From positions 233,540 to 297,539 of the forward strand of contig DGPA01000044.1 in assembly GCA_002389505.1 (NCBI GenBank): a DNA stretch of 64,000 nt, in the 5' to 3' direction. Of the stretch, positions 53,670-63,399 are shown in pieces. Origin of the DNA: Halieaceae bacterium UBA4452 (GTDB taxonomy: Bacteria; Pseudomonadota; Gammaproteobacteria; Pseudomonadales; Halieaceae). Under the pieces are notes generated by a model that saw only the letters and a program-made list of their open reading frames with translations, ran no database searches and was not told where the DNA came from. Within the stretch, counting starts at the first letter, position 1. Every line of letters starts with the position of its first letter. A program made the position numbers and the translations under genes.

Positions 53670-54418
53670 GAAATCACCTTTGCTTCATTCCTCAGCTTGT
53701 CAATTAATTGCGCAACATCGTCAACCTTTACACCCGCCGCACGCTCTGGTGGCGGGGCAACACTGAGCTGAGTAATGTGTGATGCAACCTCAACGTCGAG
53801 CTCTGCCGGACTCATCACGTCAAGAGGCTTCTTCTTCGCCTTCATAATGTTTGGCAGTGAGGCATAGCGTGGCTCATTGAGGCGTAAATCAGTGGTTACA
53901 ATAGCGGGCAGTGAAAGCGCGAGCGTTTGCAAGCCACCATCCACTTCCCGAGTGACATTCAGCGTATCTCCATCAATCTTTATTTCCGAGGCAAATGTTC
54001 CCTGAGGCATACCCGATAACGCGCCCAGCATTTGACCGGTTTGGTTGTTATCACCATCAATTGACTGCTTGCCTAAAATCACGATCTGAGGCGCTTCTTT
54101 CGACACCACCCCTTGGAGGAGCTTGGCAATTTCTAGGGGTTCTGGCCGCCCTTCGACTTCCACGTGAATACCGCGATCGGCGCCGAGTGCAAGCGCTGTT
54201 CGAATTTGCTCTTGGCAGGCCTTCTCACCCACGGAAACAACAACAATCTCCGTAGCGGTACCAGCCTCTTTGAGCCGAACCGCCTCCTCTACTGCTATTT
54301 CACAGAATGGATTGATCGCCATTTTGACATTATTCAATTCTACATCTGAGCCATCGGTCTTGGCACGGACTTTAACGTTATAATCAACGACTCGCTTTAC
54401 TGCTACCAATACTTTCAT
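53666..54418 (-). CDS. etfB: Electron-transfer flavoprotein beta subunit
   Basis: A 250-residue EtfB with the AMP-binding region and the motif VAVKRVVDYNVKVRAKTDG at the start, plus LGKQSIDGDNNQTGQMLGALSG in the middle. First gene of the etfBA unit, GGAGAGG upstream. Divergent from the ETF-ubiquinone oxidoreductase across 320 bases. Confidence 0.96.
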   Translation of the reverse strand: MKVLVAVKRVVDYNVKVRAKTDGSDVELNNVKMAINPFCEIAVEEAVRLKEAGTATEIVVVSVGEKACQEQIRTALALGADRGIHVEVEGRPEPLEIAKLLQGVVSKEAPQIVILGKQSIDGDNNQTGQMLGALSGMPQGTFASEIKIDGDTLNVTREVDGGLQTLALSLPAIVTTDLRLNEPRYASLPNIMKAKKKPLDVMSPAELDVEVASHITQLSVAPPPERAAGVKVDDVAQLIDKLRNEAKVIS

Positions 54419-54738
54419 AGCCTCTCCATCTTGTGCCGGCTAGGACATCTGACCGCGATAGTTCGCCGTCGACATACCAAGTTTGTTAAACTGTCGGTTT
54501 GACGGTGCCCTTTTTACCGTCACGGGCGCCGCTATACAAGAGCTGGGGGCGCAAAAAAGTAGAATTCAGCGACAAAACCGTGTCTCTGCACCGATCATGG
54601 CCTGTGAGGAATTGGAAGATTGCCCACTGACCGAACGCGCCAATGATAACATAGTCAGGCTGTCACTCGTTTGCCTCTGAGCCAAGGCGAGAGGACCCAC
54701 TGAATATTCAACCACTAGAAGGCAGCTGAGGGGAAAAG
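54419..54738. other. Divergent regulatory region between etfB and ETF-ubiquinone oxidoreductase
   Basis: A 320-base stretch with no gene. TGACGGT (54500-54506) and ACCGTCA (54516-54522) make a perfect 7-base-pair stem. GGTGCCC (54504-54510) and GGGCGCC (54524-54530) can form another, so the two exclude each other. A possible + strand -35 TTGCCC with -10 TGATAA, 18 bases apart, lies about 100 bases before the oxidoreductase start. A 65-codon frame at 54483-54680 has no support as a gene. Confidence 0.4.
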
Positions 54739-56388
54739 ATGGAACGCGAAACAATGGAATTTGATGTCGTCATTGTAGGCGCAGGCCCCGCAGGTCTATC
54801 AGCCGCCTGTCGTATTATGCAGCTAGCACAGGCGCAAAATCGGGAGACCACCGTCTGCGTGGTTGAAAAAGGATCAGAGGTCGGTGCGCACATTCTTTCC
54901 GGTGCAGTTCTTGAGCCAAAAGCCCTTTCGGAACTATTTCCAGACTGGCAAGAGCGCGGAGCGCCCCTCAACGTAGAGGTCACCGAAGATACTTTTTTCT
55001 TCTATACCAGCGCACAGTCAGCCATCAAACTGCCGCACTTTGCCATCCCCAAACCTACCCACAACACAGGCAATTACATTGTTTCTATGGCTAACGTATG
55101 TCGATGGCTCGCCGAGCAAGCTGAAGCGTTAGGCGTCGACATTTACCCCGGCTTTTCAGCGGCTGAAGTGTTGGTTCACGAGGACGGATCGGTCAAGGGG
55201 ATTGCCACGGGCGAAATGGGCGTGGGTGCCGATGGCGAGCCGAAAGACAGTCATGTGCCCAGCATGGAATTACATGCTAAATACACGTTGTTTGCGGAAG
55301 GCTGTCGAGGCCATTTAGGAAAGCAGCTGATCAGTCAATTTCATTTGGACGAAGGCAAAAATCCCCAGCATTATGCCATTGGCATAAAAGAAATTTGGCA
55401 AATCGCCCCTGAAAAACATGAACAGGGTAAGGTCATTCACGGCTTGGGCTGGCCGCTCGCTGAAAGTGGATCCTCGGGGGGCGCATTTATGTACCACGCT
55501 GAAAATCATGAGGTGTACATTGGCCTGATCACCGATCTCAATTATGCCAATCCCCACGTTAGTCCCTTCGAAGAATTTCAACGCTGGAAAACCCATCCAA
55601 AAACAAGCGCAACCCTCGAGGGGGCAACAAGGATTGCCTACGGAGCGAGAGCATTGGCCAAAGGTGGATACAACTCGCTGCCGACTATGCATTTCCCAGG
55701 CGGATTGTTGATTGGCTGTGATGCAGGCACGCTGAACAGCGTCAAGATAAAAGGCAATCACACAGCCATGAAAAGTGGCATGTTAGCAGCCGAATCAGTG
55801 ATGAGTGCGCTAGCCGAAGACCAACCCACCAAGGATCTCAGCACCTTTGCTACCGCCGTTGAAAATTCCTGGCTGGGGGATGAGTTGTACACCACCCGAA
55901 ACTTTTCGGGCTTTATGCATAAATTTGGCTATATTTTTGGCGCCGCATTGGTGTGGGTTGACCAAAACCTCTTTGGTGGCCGATTACCCTTTACGATACA
56001 TGACGATAAACCCGACTATGCGTGCCTAAAACAAGCCGATCAAGCGTCACGGATCAACTATCCAAAACCCGACAATAAGCTAACCTTCGATAGACTTTCA
56101 TCGGTATTTTTATCTAACACTAATCATGAAGAAGACCAGCCTTGCCATTTAACATTAATCGACCCCAGAATACCGATCGATCGCAACCTGCCGTTGTATG
56201 ATGAGCCTGCGCAACGTTACTGCCCTGCCGGTGTTTATGAAGTGGTAGAGGACGAGGCGGGGCAGCGTTTTCAAATCAACGCGCAAAATTGCGTCCATTG
56301 TAAAACCTGTGATATCAAAGACCCATCGCAAAACATCACTTGGGTGACACCGGAAGGATTTGGTGGCCCCAACTATCCGAATATGTAA
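54739..56388 (+). CDS. ETF-ubiquinone oxidoreductase
   Basis: A 549-residue flavin and 4Fe-4S membrane-bound enzyme that passes electrons from reduced ETF to ubiquinone. The N-terminal FAD loop is VIVGAGPAGLSAACR (about residues 10-24), the quinone part is in the centre, and the C-terminal cluster is held by CPAGVYE plus CVHCKTCDIKDP. GAGG precedes the ATG. Divergent from etfBA, so the full electron path from acyl-CoA dehydrogenase to quinone is present in the window. Confidence 0.95.
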   Translation: MERETMEFDVVIVGAGPAGLSAACRIMQLAQAQNRETTVCVVEKGSEVGAHILSGAVLEPKALSELFPDWQERGAPLNVEVTEDTFFFYTSAQSAIKLPHFAIPKPTHNTGNYIVSMANVCRWLAEQAEALGVDIYPGFSAAEVLVHEDGSVKGIATGEMGVGADGEPKDSHVPSMELHAKYTLFAEGCRGHLGKQLISQFHLDEGKNPQHYAIGIKEIWQIAPEKHEQGKVIHGLGWPLAESGSSGGAFMYHAENHEVYIGLITDLNYANPHVSPFEEFQRWKTHPKTSATLEGATRIAYGARALAKGGYNSLPTMHFPGGLLIGCDAGTLNSVKIKGNHTAMKSGMLAAESVMSALAEDQPTKDLSTFATAVENSWLGDELYTTRNFSGFMHKFGYIFGAALVWVDQNLFGGRLPFTIHDDKPDYACLKQADQASRINYPKPDNKLTFDRLSSVFLSNTNHEEDQPCHLTLIDPRIPIDRNLPLYDEPAQRYCPAGVYEVVEDEAGQRFQINAQNCVHCKTCDIKDPSQNITWVTPEGFGGPNYPNM

Positions 56389-56501
56389 GCTGTGTTACCG
56401 CTAATGCCACGCAAAGACCCTGCATACCCATCGCCCCCAGCGCTGCGATACATTCCATAGATGGCAAAAGATTAAAAATGCTGGCTGCAGGCGGGGATCC
56501 T

Positions 56502-57074
56502 CTAGGCGAGTGGAAACCGCAGTCCTGCGCTGTGCAAAGCGCCCTGATCATCCAATCGATCAACCAATCTGTACCAAGCGGGTCGTGAAAACAGCGCTGT
56601 TAGGCCCCTACTGAGATTGACATAAGCGGCGTCCGCAGCGCGCGGCTCCGTCGCCAGCAGGTGATTGCCATCCAGTAGAATTTGCCCGCCAGTATTCAAT
56701 GTCAGCACCAGTGTCTCCGGCAACGTTCCCGGCAGTGGCTCAGCATCGATAACCAGCAAAGGATGTAGCAAGACTCGAATACGAACTTTTTCAACAGGCG
56801 TTATCAGATAGTAAAAGCCATCGCTTTCCCGACGGAGAATACTGGCAAATAATTTCACCAGCTCCAGTCGCTTAATGGGTGTGCTCTCGTGCCACCAGGA
56901 GCCATCGGCACGAATTTCCATGTCGAGATCGCCACAAAAAGCCGGCTTCCATTGCTCTATAGGAGGCATAGCCATTCCCGTGACAGAGCCGATGTTACTG
57001 GCCTCACCGCCTCCAATCACTGCCGCCGCCAGCTGTTCTAACGGACTGTCTTTGGGTGACTCATTCGGTACCAT
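56502..57074 (-). CDS. DUF1285 protein
   Basis: A 190-residue DUF1285 protein. Landmarks are CGDLDMEIRADGSWWHESTPIKRLELVKLFASILRRE and FYYLITPVEKVRIRV. Function unknown. No signal peptide or membrane segment. It lies 30 bases downstream of ppiD on the same strand, so it may be co-transcribed. Confidence 0.85.
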   Translation of the reverse strand: MVPNESPKDSPLEQLAAAVIGGGEASNIGSVTGMAMPPIEQWKPAFCGDLDMEIRADGSWWHESTPIKRLELVKLFASILRRESDGFYYLITPVEKVRIRVLLHPLLVIDAEPLPGTLPETLVLTLNTGGQILLDGNHLLATEPRAADAAYVNLSRGLTALFSRPAWYRLVDRLDDQGALHSAGLRFPLA

Positions 57075-57104
57075 ATGCTTGCGCTCTGCCCATGGAAGCC
57101 TCTC

Positions 57105-58979
57105 TCATCGAGTCACAATATCGCTGCTATTTCGCAATGCCCGACGATACTCTACTAAGCTGAGCTGCCCCTTAACTGTCGCCAACTGCTCAGCCATGGA
57201 CTCACGCTCTGGCGTCGATAATTTATCGGTCGAGCCACTAGTCACATCAGCCAGTTCTACAATAGCAAATTGCCCGCCAGGCAAGGTCACATGGACAAGA
57301 TCAACCCCGTCAGTAAACCTTATAGCAAAGGCTGCTTCTGCAATTTCAGGGGGCAACAGGCTGCCCGAACGCCGCGCATCTAGCTCTACCCGCCACTGCC
57401 AACCTTGCGCTGTTGCGATAGCTTCTAGAGTATCACCCGACTGCATGCGAGCCTGAGTATCGGCGAGCAACACCTTTAGGCGGGCTGTAATTGCCTCTTC
57501 TTGTAATCGCCTTCGAATCGATTCATCAACGTCGCTCAACGGCTTCTGCACCGACGGAATTTTTTGATCTACCCGTACAACGACAAATCGGTTCTCCGCT
57601 AGTTCCAACACTTCACTGTTGTTGCCCGCCTCATAAATTTCTTCAGAAAATAACGTTGAACGGACTGCTGCCGAAGCAAAAATACTCTCCCCCTGCGATG
57701 GACTAATGGGGCCAGACAGCTTCGCGTCGACAGCCAGCGCCTCAGCCGGCCCCTTTAAATCGACCGAGTTAAAACTAAGGTCGCGCAACGCATCAACCGC
57801 ACTCAGTAGCTCTTGCTCAGCATTACTGCGTTGAATCGACGCCTCAAGTTCGGCGCGCAAGGCATTGAAATCAGCGCTCTCCGCCGCTATCCGCTCATCA
57901 AGCCGAATGAAATGCGTACCCGCATCTGTTTCAACGGCTGCAGAAATCTCTCCAACCTCAAGCTCGGCGATAACCGCTTCCATTGCCTCGGGAAAGGCAG
58001 TTCCGTCAGTGAAGCCCAACTCGCCACCGAGCGAGGCTGAGCCGATATCATCGGATAATTGTTGCGCTAATTCTGAAAAATCGGCGCCAAATTCTAGTTG
58101 GCTGGCTACCTCATTAATGCGCAACGCTAACTGGGAATCAGCTTCGCCATCGCCTTGCACCAAAAGAATATGGCTGACCCTCGCCTGCTCACTCACCTCA
58201 TATTCGTTCTTTACCGCTTCAAATTGCTCGGCAAGCTCATCCGCATCAACGTCGGTGAAAAAATCTTCAGCAGTGAGCTCTATATACTCAGCGATAACCT
58301 GTTCGTCGGTGACAAATTCTTCGCGATTACTCTTGTAGTAGGCTGTGACGTCGTCGCTAGAAATAGCCGCTTGCTCTTCAATTTCGCGGCGCTCAACGAG
58401 CAGGTACCGCACATCACGTTCCTCTGTGACGATGTTAGCAGCGGCTGCCATCTCCGTGGATGTTGTGAAGTCGCTATTAAGGATGGCACTTTCGAGCTGA
58501 CTGATCACTATTTCATCAGCTTGTGCGCGCCGAAATCGCTCGGGGGTTACGCCCGCATTTGCGAGAACAACCTTGTACTGCTCGGGGCTAAACCGGCCGT
58601 CTATTTTGAATGCCTCCACGTCAGCGATTACGGTTCCTATTGCCCGGTCGGTGGCGGTGAGTCCAAGATTGCGCGAAGCCTGTATGAGCAGCTCGCGGTC
58701 GATGAGGGACTCTAGCGCACGAGGGCGGAGCCGATCATCATCCAACAGCGTCGGATCAAGATCTTCACCAAAGATTTGGGTCAGTTGGCGTTTTTGATTA
58801 CTGATCGCCTGTTGTAGGCTCTGGGGGGAAATTTCCGCGCCGTTAACGTCCGCAACTGACGTACCAGAGCCGCTTGGCAGCAGGGACTCAAGCCCAAAAC
58901 CCGCGAACGATAAAATGATAAAAAAAACGAGGACCTTGATGGCTTTGCTTTGCGCGCCATCTCTAAGTGACTGGAGCAT
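57105..58979 (-). CDS. ppiD: PpiD, periplasmic folding chaperone
   Basis: A 624-residue SurA/PpiD-type protein. One N-terminal membrane segment (about 13-32) anchors it in the inner membrane, followed by the SurA-N-like helical region (40-240, containing NGAEISPQSLQQAI), one parvulin domain (about 265-365, with RVSHILLVQGDGEADSQLA) and a helical C-terminal region. PpiD works near the SecYEG exit. It lies after hupB as in E. coli, but a clear terminator stands between the genes, so ppiD should have its own promoter. The start has no strong ribosome binding site. Confidence 0.9.
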   Translation of the reverse strand: MLQSLRDGAQSKAIKVLVFFIILSFAGFGLESLLPSGSGTSVADVNGAEISPQSLQQAISNQKRQLTQIFGEDLDPTLLDDDRLRPRALESLIDRELLIQASRNLGLTATDRAIGTVIADVEAFKIDGRFSPEQYKVVLANAGVTPERFRRAQADEIVISQLESAILNSDFTTSTEMAAAANIVTEERDVRYLLVERREIEEQAAISSDDVTAYYKSNREEFVTDEQVIAEYIELTAEDFFTDVDADELAEQFEAVKNEYEVSEQARVSHILLVQGDGEADSQLALRINEVASQLEFGADFSELAQQLSDDIGSASLGGELGFTDGTAFPEAMEAVIAELEVGEISAAVETDAGTHFIRLDERIAAESADFNALRAELEASIQRSNAEQELLSAVDALRDLSFNSVDLKGPAEALAVDAKLSGPISPSQGESIFASAAVRSTLFSEEIYEAGNNSEVLELAENRFVVVRVDQKIPSVQKPLSDVDESIRRRLQEEAITARLKVLLADTQARMQSGDTLEAIATAQGWQWRVELDARRSGSLLPPEIAEAAFAIRFTDGVDLVHVTLPGGQFAIVELADVTSGSTDKLSTPERESMAEQLATVKGQLSLVEYRRALRNSSDIVTR

Positions 58980-58993
58980 AGTGTCAACAACCC

Positions 58994-59022
58994 AAAGAAA
59001 AAAGGCGCTGTCAAAGCGCCTA
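58994..59022 (-). terminator. Rho-independent terminator after hupB
   Basis: On the minus strand AGGCGCT-TTGAC-AGCGCCT forms a perfect 7-base-pair stem (59003-59021), followed by TTTTTTCTTT. It ends the hupB transcript 50 bases after its stop and separates it from ppiD. Confidence 0.88.
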
Positions 59023-59070
59023 GATAAATAATGACCTTAAGCGCATCGCCTAGGGCGATACACAAGGGCT

Positions 59071-59352
59071 TCAACTGTTCACAGCACCCTTCAGGCCTTT
59101 GCCCGCTTTGAAGCTGGGCGCATTTGACGCCTTGATCTGGATTTTTGGACCCTGTGGATCACGCGGATTCACGCCTTCACGGGCGGCTCGGTGCTTAACA
59201 GAAAACGTACCAAACCCTACCAAAGAGACTGTATCTCCTTTAGCTAGAGCGCCGCTAATGGCGCCGATAGCGGCGTCAAGGGCACGACCGGCAGAAGCCT
59301 TAGAAAGGTCTGCCTCATTGGCTATTGCATCAATCAATTCATTTTTATTCAC
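59071..59352 (-). CDS. hupB: DNA-binding protein HU-beta
   Basis: A 93-residue HU with the DNA-binding arm GFGTFSVKHRAAREGVNPRDPQGPKIQI and the N-terminal helices. A nucleoid protein that bends DNA. The frame is open to 59403, but the family N-terminus NKNELIDAIA follows the GTG at 59352, preceded by AGAGGG. It stands between lon and ppiD as in E. coli, with its own promoter and terminator. Confidence 0.95.
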   Translation of the reverse strand: MNKNELIDAIANEADLSKASAGRALDAAIGAISGALAKGDTVSLVGFGTFSVKHRAAREGVNPRDPQGPKIQIKASNAPSFKAGKGLKGAVNS

Positions 59353-59417
59353 GTGTAACCCTCTTTTCGTTAAATTGTAATTAAAAGCACTCGCAGCCGA
59401 CAAACACTGTCATTCTA

Positions 59418-59447
59418 AGAATAGACCCATCGCGACCGCTGGGTCAA
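59418..59447 (-). promoter_or_regulatory. hupB promoter with a dyad in the spacer
   Basis: TTGACC (59442-59447) and TATTCT (59418-59423) on the minus strand are 18 bases apart, giving a start near 59410 and a leader of about 58 bases. The spacer is filled by the inverted repeat GACCCA / TGGGTC (59424-59429 with 59440-59445), suited to a dimeric regulator. Confidence 0.6.
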
Positions 59448-59462
59448 CCTTCTAAACGCTTT

Positions 59463-61874
59463 TCAATGTGCATGGGGGCGGGAATCAGCAGGGTTTTCAT
59501 CTGCTGCAGTTAAACTAGTTGAATTCGCCAAGAATTCCTCGTCACTTAAAGGGTCAGGTATGCGTTCTAATGCGATAGCTAGGACTTCGTCAATCCATTT
59601 AACCGGCCTGATCTCTAGATTTGCCTTGATGTTATCGGGCACTTCCTTCAGATCGCGCTCATTTTCTTTTGGGATAATGACTGTTTTGATGCCGCCTCGA
59701 CGAGCGGCTAAAAGCTTCTCTTTGAGACCACCGATAGGTAATACCTCACCCCTCAATGTGATTTCACCGGTCATAGCGACGTCGGCACGAATGGGAATGC
59801 CAGTACATACACTAACGAGGGCCGTACACATCGCGATCCCTGCACTCGGGCCGTCTTTTGGCGTGGCCCCTTCCGGCACGTGAATATGCAAATCATGAGT
59901 ATCATGATACGCAGCCGCGACACCTAAATTTTGCGATCTAGACCGGACCACGGTGATGGCAGCTTGAATAGATTCTTGCATAACATCGCCCAGTGAACCG
60001 GTTTTAACTATCCTGCCTTTGCCCGCGATGGCTACCGTTTCTATGGTGAGTAATTCGCCCCCAACTGAGGTCCACGCCAAGCCTGTAACTTGCCCAACCT
60101 GATTTTCCTCCTCCGCAATGCCAAAATTACATTTACGAACTCCCAATAGGTCTGGCAACATATCGGCGGTGACGTCGGTATTCCCTTGGATATCGCCAAC
60201 GGCAAAATGCTTGACCATTTTACGACAAACTTTTGCTATCTCCCTCTCCAGAGAACGAACTCCTGCCTCCCGTGTGTAATAGCGAATAACGTCTAGAACT
60301 GCATCCTCGGTCAGCGCTATTTCGTCCTTATTTAGTCCATTTTGTTTGATCTGTTTGGGGATCAAATAACGCTGGGCAATATTGAGTTTTTCATCCTCGG
60401 TATAACCGGGAATTCGAATGACTTCCATACGATCAAGCAGCGGACTGGGAATATTCATGGTGTTCGATGTGCACACAAACATTACATCTGACAAGTCGTA
60501 ATCCACTTCCAGGTAGTGGTCGTTAAAGGCATGATTTTGCTCTGGGTCTAGTACCTCCAGCATTGCCGAAGCGGGATCTCCCCGGTGGTCCATTCCCATT
60601 TTGTCAATTTCATCAAGTAAAAACAGAGGGTTGCGTACCCCTGCCTTTGACATTTTTTGAATCAATTTGCCGGGCATTGAGCCAATATAGGTGCGCCGGT
60701 GACCACGGATTTCCGCCTCGTCACGGACGCCTCCGAGGGCCATACGAACAAATTTACGATTTGTCGAGCGAGCCATCGATTCGCCCAGAGACGTCTTGCC
60801 AACGCCTGGTGGCCCGACCAGACATAGGACAGGTCCTTTTACTTTGCGGACTCGTTTTTGGACTGCGAGATATTCAAGAATGCGATCTTTCACTTCGTCC
60901 AGGCCGAAATGATCCTCATCAAGAATACGGGCTGCGCGCTTTAAATCATGCTTAACCTTGCTTCGCTTGCCCCAAGGAACGCTAACAATCCAATCAATAT
61001 AACCCCGGACGACAGAAGCCTCCGCAGACATCGGAGACATCATTTTCAACTTCGTTAGCTCCGCGGTAGCCTTTTCGTAGGCTTCAGCAGACATTTTGGC
61101 GTTCTCAATTCGACTCTGCAATTCGTCCACTTCATTGGGCGCATCATCCATGTCGCCCAACTCTTTTTGGATTGCCTTCATCTGCTCGTTTAAATAATAC
61201 TCTCGCTGGCTTTTTTCCATCTGCTTTTTCACACGGCCGCGCACGCGCTTTTCGACTTTGAACAAGTCTATTTCTATGCCCATCAGTCCGAGCAAATGGT
61301 CAAGCCGCTCTCGAATTGACGCGATCTCTAAGATGCGCTGCTTTTCCTCTAGGTCAACACTCATATGGGCAGCAATGGTATCCGCCAGTCGGCCCGGCTC
61401 CTCAATACCGGACAACGACGTCAGCACCTCACTCGGTACTTTTTTACTCATGCTGACATACTTCTCAAACTGCTCAACGGTCGTTTGAATCAATTCAGGC
61501 ACATCACTGTCAGGGATCGCATCGCTTTCTACTTCGCGCACGCTGGCAATAGTGTGTTCGCCGTCATCATTCATCGATTCTATGGCAGCTCGAAAATCCC
61601 CCTCAACCAACACCTTAAGAGTCCCGTCGGGTAACTTGAGTAATTGCAAAATATTGGCGACCGTACCCAGCTGGTATAAGTCATCGACGCCGGGATTATC
61701 GTCGGCAGCGTTGCGTTGAGCGACAAGCAGTACCTGTTTGTCGCCCGCCATGGCCTGTTCAAGGGCTTCTATTGAACGCTCGCGGCCCACAAAGAGCGGC
61801 AAAACCATATGCGGATACACAACAACATCCCGTAAGGGCAGTAACGGTAATTCAGTCGCAACGACATCGGTCAT
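59463..61874 (-). CDS. lon: Lon ATP-dependent protease
   Basis: An 803-residue Lon. The N-terminal substrate-binding domain (LPLLPLRDVVVYPHMVLPLFVGRE at the start), the AAA+ module with Walker A GPPGVGKT (about 352-359), and the protease domain with the nucleophile in DGPSAG (about S677) and the Lys in LKEKLLAARRGG (about K720), the Ser-Lys dyad. It degrades damaged and regulatory proteins. The ATG has GGAG upstream and a sigma-32-like promoter before it. Confidence 0.97.
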   Translation of the reverse strand: MTDVVATELPLLPLRDVVVYPHMVLPLFVGRERSIEALEQAMAGDKQVLLVAQRNAADDNPGVDDLYQLGTVANILQLLKLPDGTLKVLVEGDFRAAIESMNDDGEHTIASVREVESDAIPDSDVPELIQTTVEQFEKYVSMSKKVPSEVLTSLSGIEEPGRLADTIAAHMSVDLEEKQRILEIASIRERLDHLLGLMGIEIDLFKVEKRVRGRVKKQMEKSQREYYLNEQMKAIQKELGDMDDAPNEVDELQSRIENAKMSAEAYEKATAELTKLKMMSPMSAEASVVRGYIDWIVSVPWGKRSKVKHDLKRAARILDEDHFGLDEVKDRILEYLAVQKRVRKVKGPVLCLVGPPGVGKTSLGESMARSTNRKFVRMALGGVRDEAEIRGHRRTYIGSMPGKLIQKMSKAGVRNPLFLLDEIDKMGMDHRGDPASAMLEVLDPEQNHAFNDHYLEVDYDLSDVMFVCTSNTMNIPSPLLDRMEVIRIPGYTEDEKLNIAQRYLIPKQIKQNGLNKDEIALTEDAVLDVIRYYTREAGVRSLEREIAKVCRKMVKHFAVGDIQGNTDVTADMLPDLLGVRKCNFGIAEEENQVGQVTGLAWTSVGGELLTIETVAIAGKGRIVKTGSLGDVMQESIQAAITVVRSRSQNLGVAAAYHDTHDLHIHVPEGATPKDGPSAGIAMCTALVSVCTGIPIRADVAMTGEITLRGEVLPIGGLKEKLLAARRGGIKTVIIPKENERDLKEVPDNIKANLEIRPVKWIDEVLAIALERIPDPLSDEEFLANSTSLTAADENPADSRPHAH

Positions 61875-61900
61875 AACATTCTCCGTTTAATCTCCCATAT

Positions 61901-61928
61901 ATATGGGGATGATACGCGAACTCTGCAA
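61901..61928 (-). promoter_or_regulatory. Sigma-32-like heat-shock promoter of lon
   Basis: On the minus strand TTGCAGA (61922-61928), a 13-base spacer and CCCCATAT (61901-61908) match the heat-shock promoter pattern; the -10 CCCCATAT is the same as the E. coli lon promoter element. The start would be near 61893, leaving a leader of about 20 bases. The -10 overlaps the 14-base perfect palindrome CCCATATATATGGG (61894-61907). Confidence 0.7.
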
Positions 61929-62016
61929 TAACAGGATGACCGAAAGTGGGAAATAACGTCGTGGTCTGCTGAACTGAAAAGACAGCAAGCGGATCGCTGA
62001 CCGCTGAAACACTGGT

Positions 62017-63300
62017 CTATTCATCACCGCTAGCGGCTGCGTGTTCCTGATTTTGATAAACCATAAGTGGCTCGGAGTCACCTCTGATCACGCTTTCGTC
62101 GATGACCAGCTTGACCACGTTGTTTTCAGAGGGAATGCTATACATGCTGTCAAGCAATACGCCCTCTAGAATCGAGCGCAGACCTCGAGCACCGGTTTTT
62201 CTCTCCATCGCCCGTTCGGCTATAGCCCGCAGGCCATCTTCCCGGAAATCAATCTCGACATTTTCCATCTCAAACATTTTTGCATACTGCTTGGTCAGGG
62301 CGTTGCGTGGCTCCGTAAGGATTTGTACGAGTGCGTCAATATCAAGCTCTTCGAGAGTGGCAATCACGGGCAACCGGCCAACAAATTCGGGAATTAACCC
62401 GTATTGCACCAAGTCTTCGGGCTCAAGGTCCGTGAGCGCTTCACCAAACTTGCGGGAAACATCTTTACTTTTCACTTCCGCTGTGAACCCTATACCGCCT
62501 TTCTCAGAGCGATTGCGGATGACCTTGTCCAATCCCGCGAACGCACCACCAACAATGAAGAGAATATTGCTGGTATCGACTTGCAAAAATTCCTGCTGCG
62601 GGTGCTTCCGGCCCCCTTGGGGGGGTACCGAAGCGACGGTACCTTCTATTAACTTGAGCAGTGCCTGCTGCACGCCCTCGCCAGAGACATCTCGAGTAAT
62701 TGAAGGGTTATCCGATTTACGCGATATTTTGTCGATCTCGTCGATATAAACGATGCCCATTTGGGCGCGTTCAACATCGTAATCGCACTTTTGGAGTAAT
62801 TTTTGAATAATGTTCTCAACGTCCTCGCCCACATAACCCGCCTCGGTGAGTGTGGTGGCATCAGCGACGGTGAAAGGCACATCCAGTAAGCGCGCTAATG
62901 TCTCTGCCAGCAAGGTTTTACCCGAACCCGTTGGGCCTACCAACAGGATATTTGACTTGCCTAATTCTACGTCGTCGGGCTTAGCCTGAGGCGCATAGCG
63001 TAATCGCTTATAGTGGTTGTATACGGCGACCGCCAGAACTCGCTTAGCCTTCTGCTGACCAATCACATATTGATCAAGAATATCATTGATCTCGTGAGGA
63101 ATAGGAAGCTTTTCAGCCGATGATTCTGCGGCATTTTCCTGTACTTCTTCGCGAATGATGTCGTTACACAGGTCAACACACTCATCGCAAATAAATACTG
63201 ATGGACCAGCAATAAGCTTTCGCACTTCATTCTGACTCTTTCCACAAAAAGAGCAGTAGAGTAGCTTTTCGCTATCGCCCGTTGTACTGTCGTTGGCCAT
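62017..63300 (-). CDS. clpX: ClpX, ATPase subunit of ClpXP
   Basis: A 427-residue AAA+ unfoldase. The N-terminal zinc-binding domain has C16, C19, C38 and C41; Walker A is GPTGSGKT (about 122-129), Walker B is IVYIDEID, and the IGF-like loop that grips ClpP and the C-terminal sensor are present. It feeds tagged proteins into ClpP. It lies 99 bases after clpP. No strong terminator was seen before lon, only a weak five-base-pair hairpin. Confidence 0.96.
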   Translation of the reverse strand: MANDSTTGDSEKLLYCSFCGKSQNEVRKLIAGPSVFICDECVDLCNDIIREEVQENAAESSAEKLPIPHEINDILDQYVIGQQKAKRVLAVAVYNHYKRLRYAPQAKPDDVELGKSNILLVGPTGSGKTLLAETLARLLDVPFTVADATTLTEAGYVGEDVENIIQKLLQKCDYDVERAQMGIVYIDEIDKISRKSDNPSITRDVSGEGVQQALLKLIEGTVASVPPQGGRKHPQQEFLQVDTSNILFIVGGAFAGLDKVIRNRSEKGGIGFTAEVKSKDVSRKFGEALTDLEPEDLVQYGLIPEFVGRLPVIATLEELDIDALVQILTEPRNALTKQYAKMFEMENVEIDFREDGLRAIAERAMERKTGARGLRSILEGVLLDSMYSIPSENNVVKLVIDESVIRGDSEPLMVYQNQEHAAASGDE

Positions 63301-63399
63301 AAAACCCCACGCTTCTGGCGAGTAAATTAACGTCTACACCCCAAACCTTGATACGTTTTGCCGACCGATGCAAGTGGCCGTATCGATTTTTCGCCGCGT

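Noticed and set aside
61984..62006. AGCGG / CCGCT hairpin between clpX and lon.
   Set aside because: Only five pairs and no T run directly after it; not convincing.
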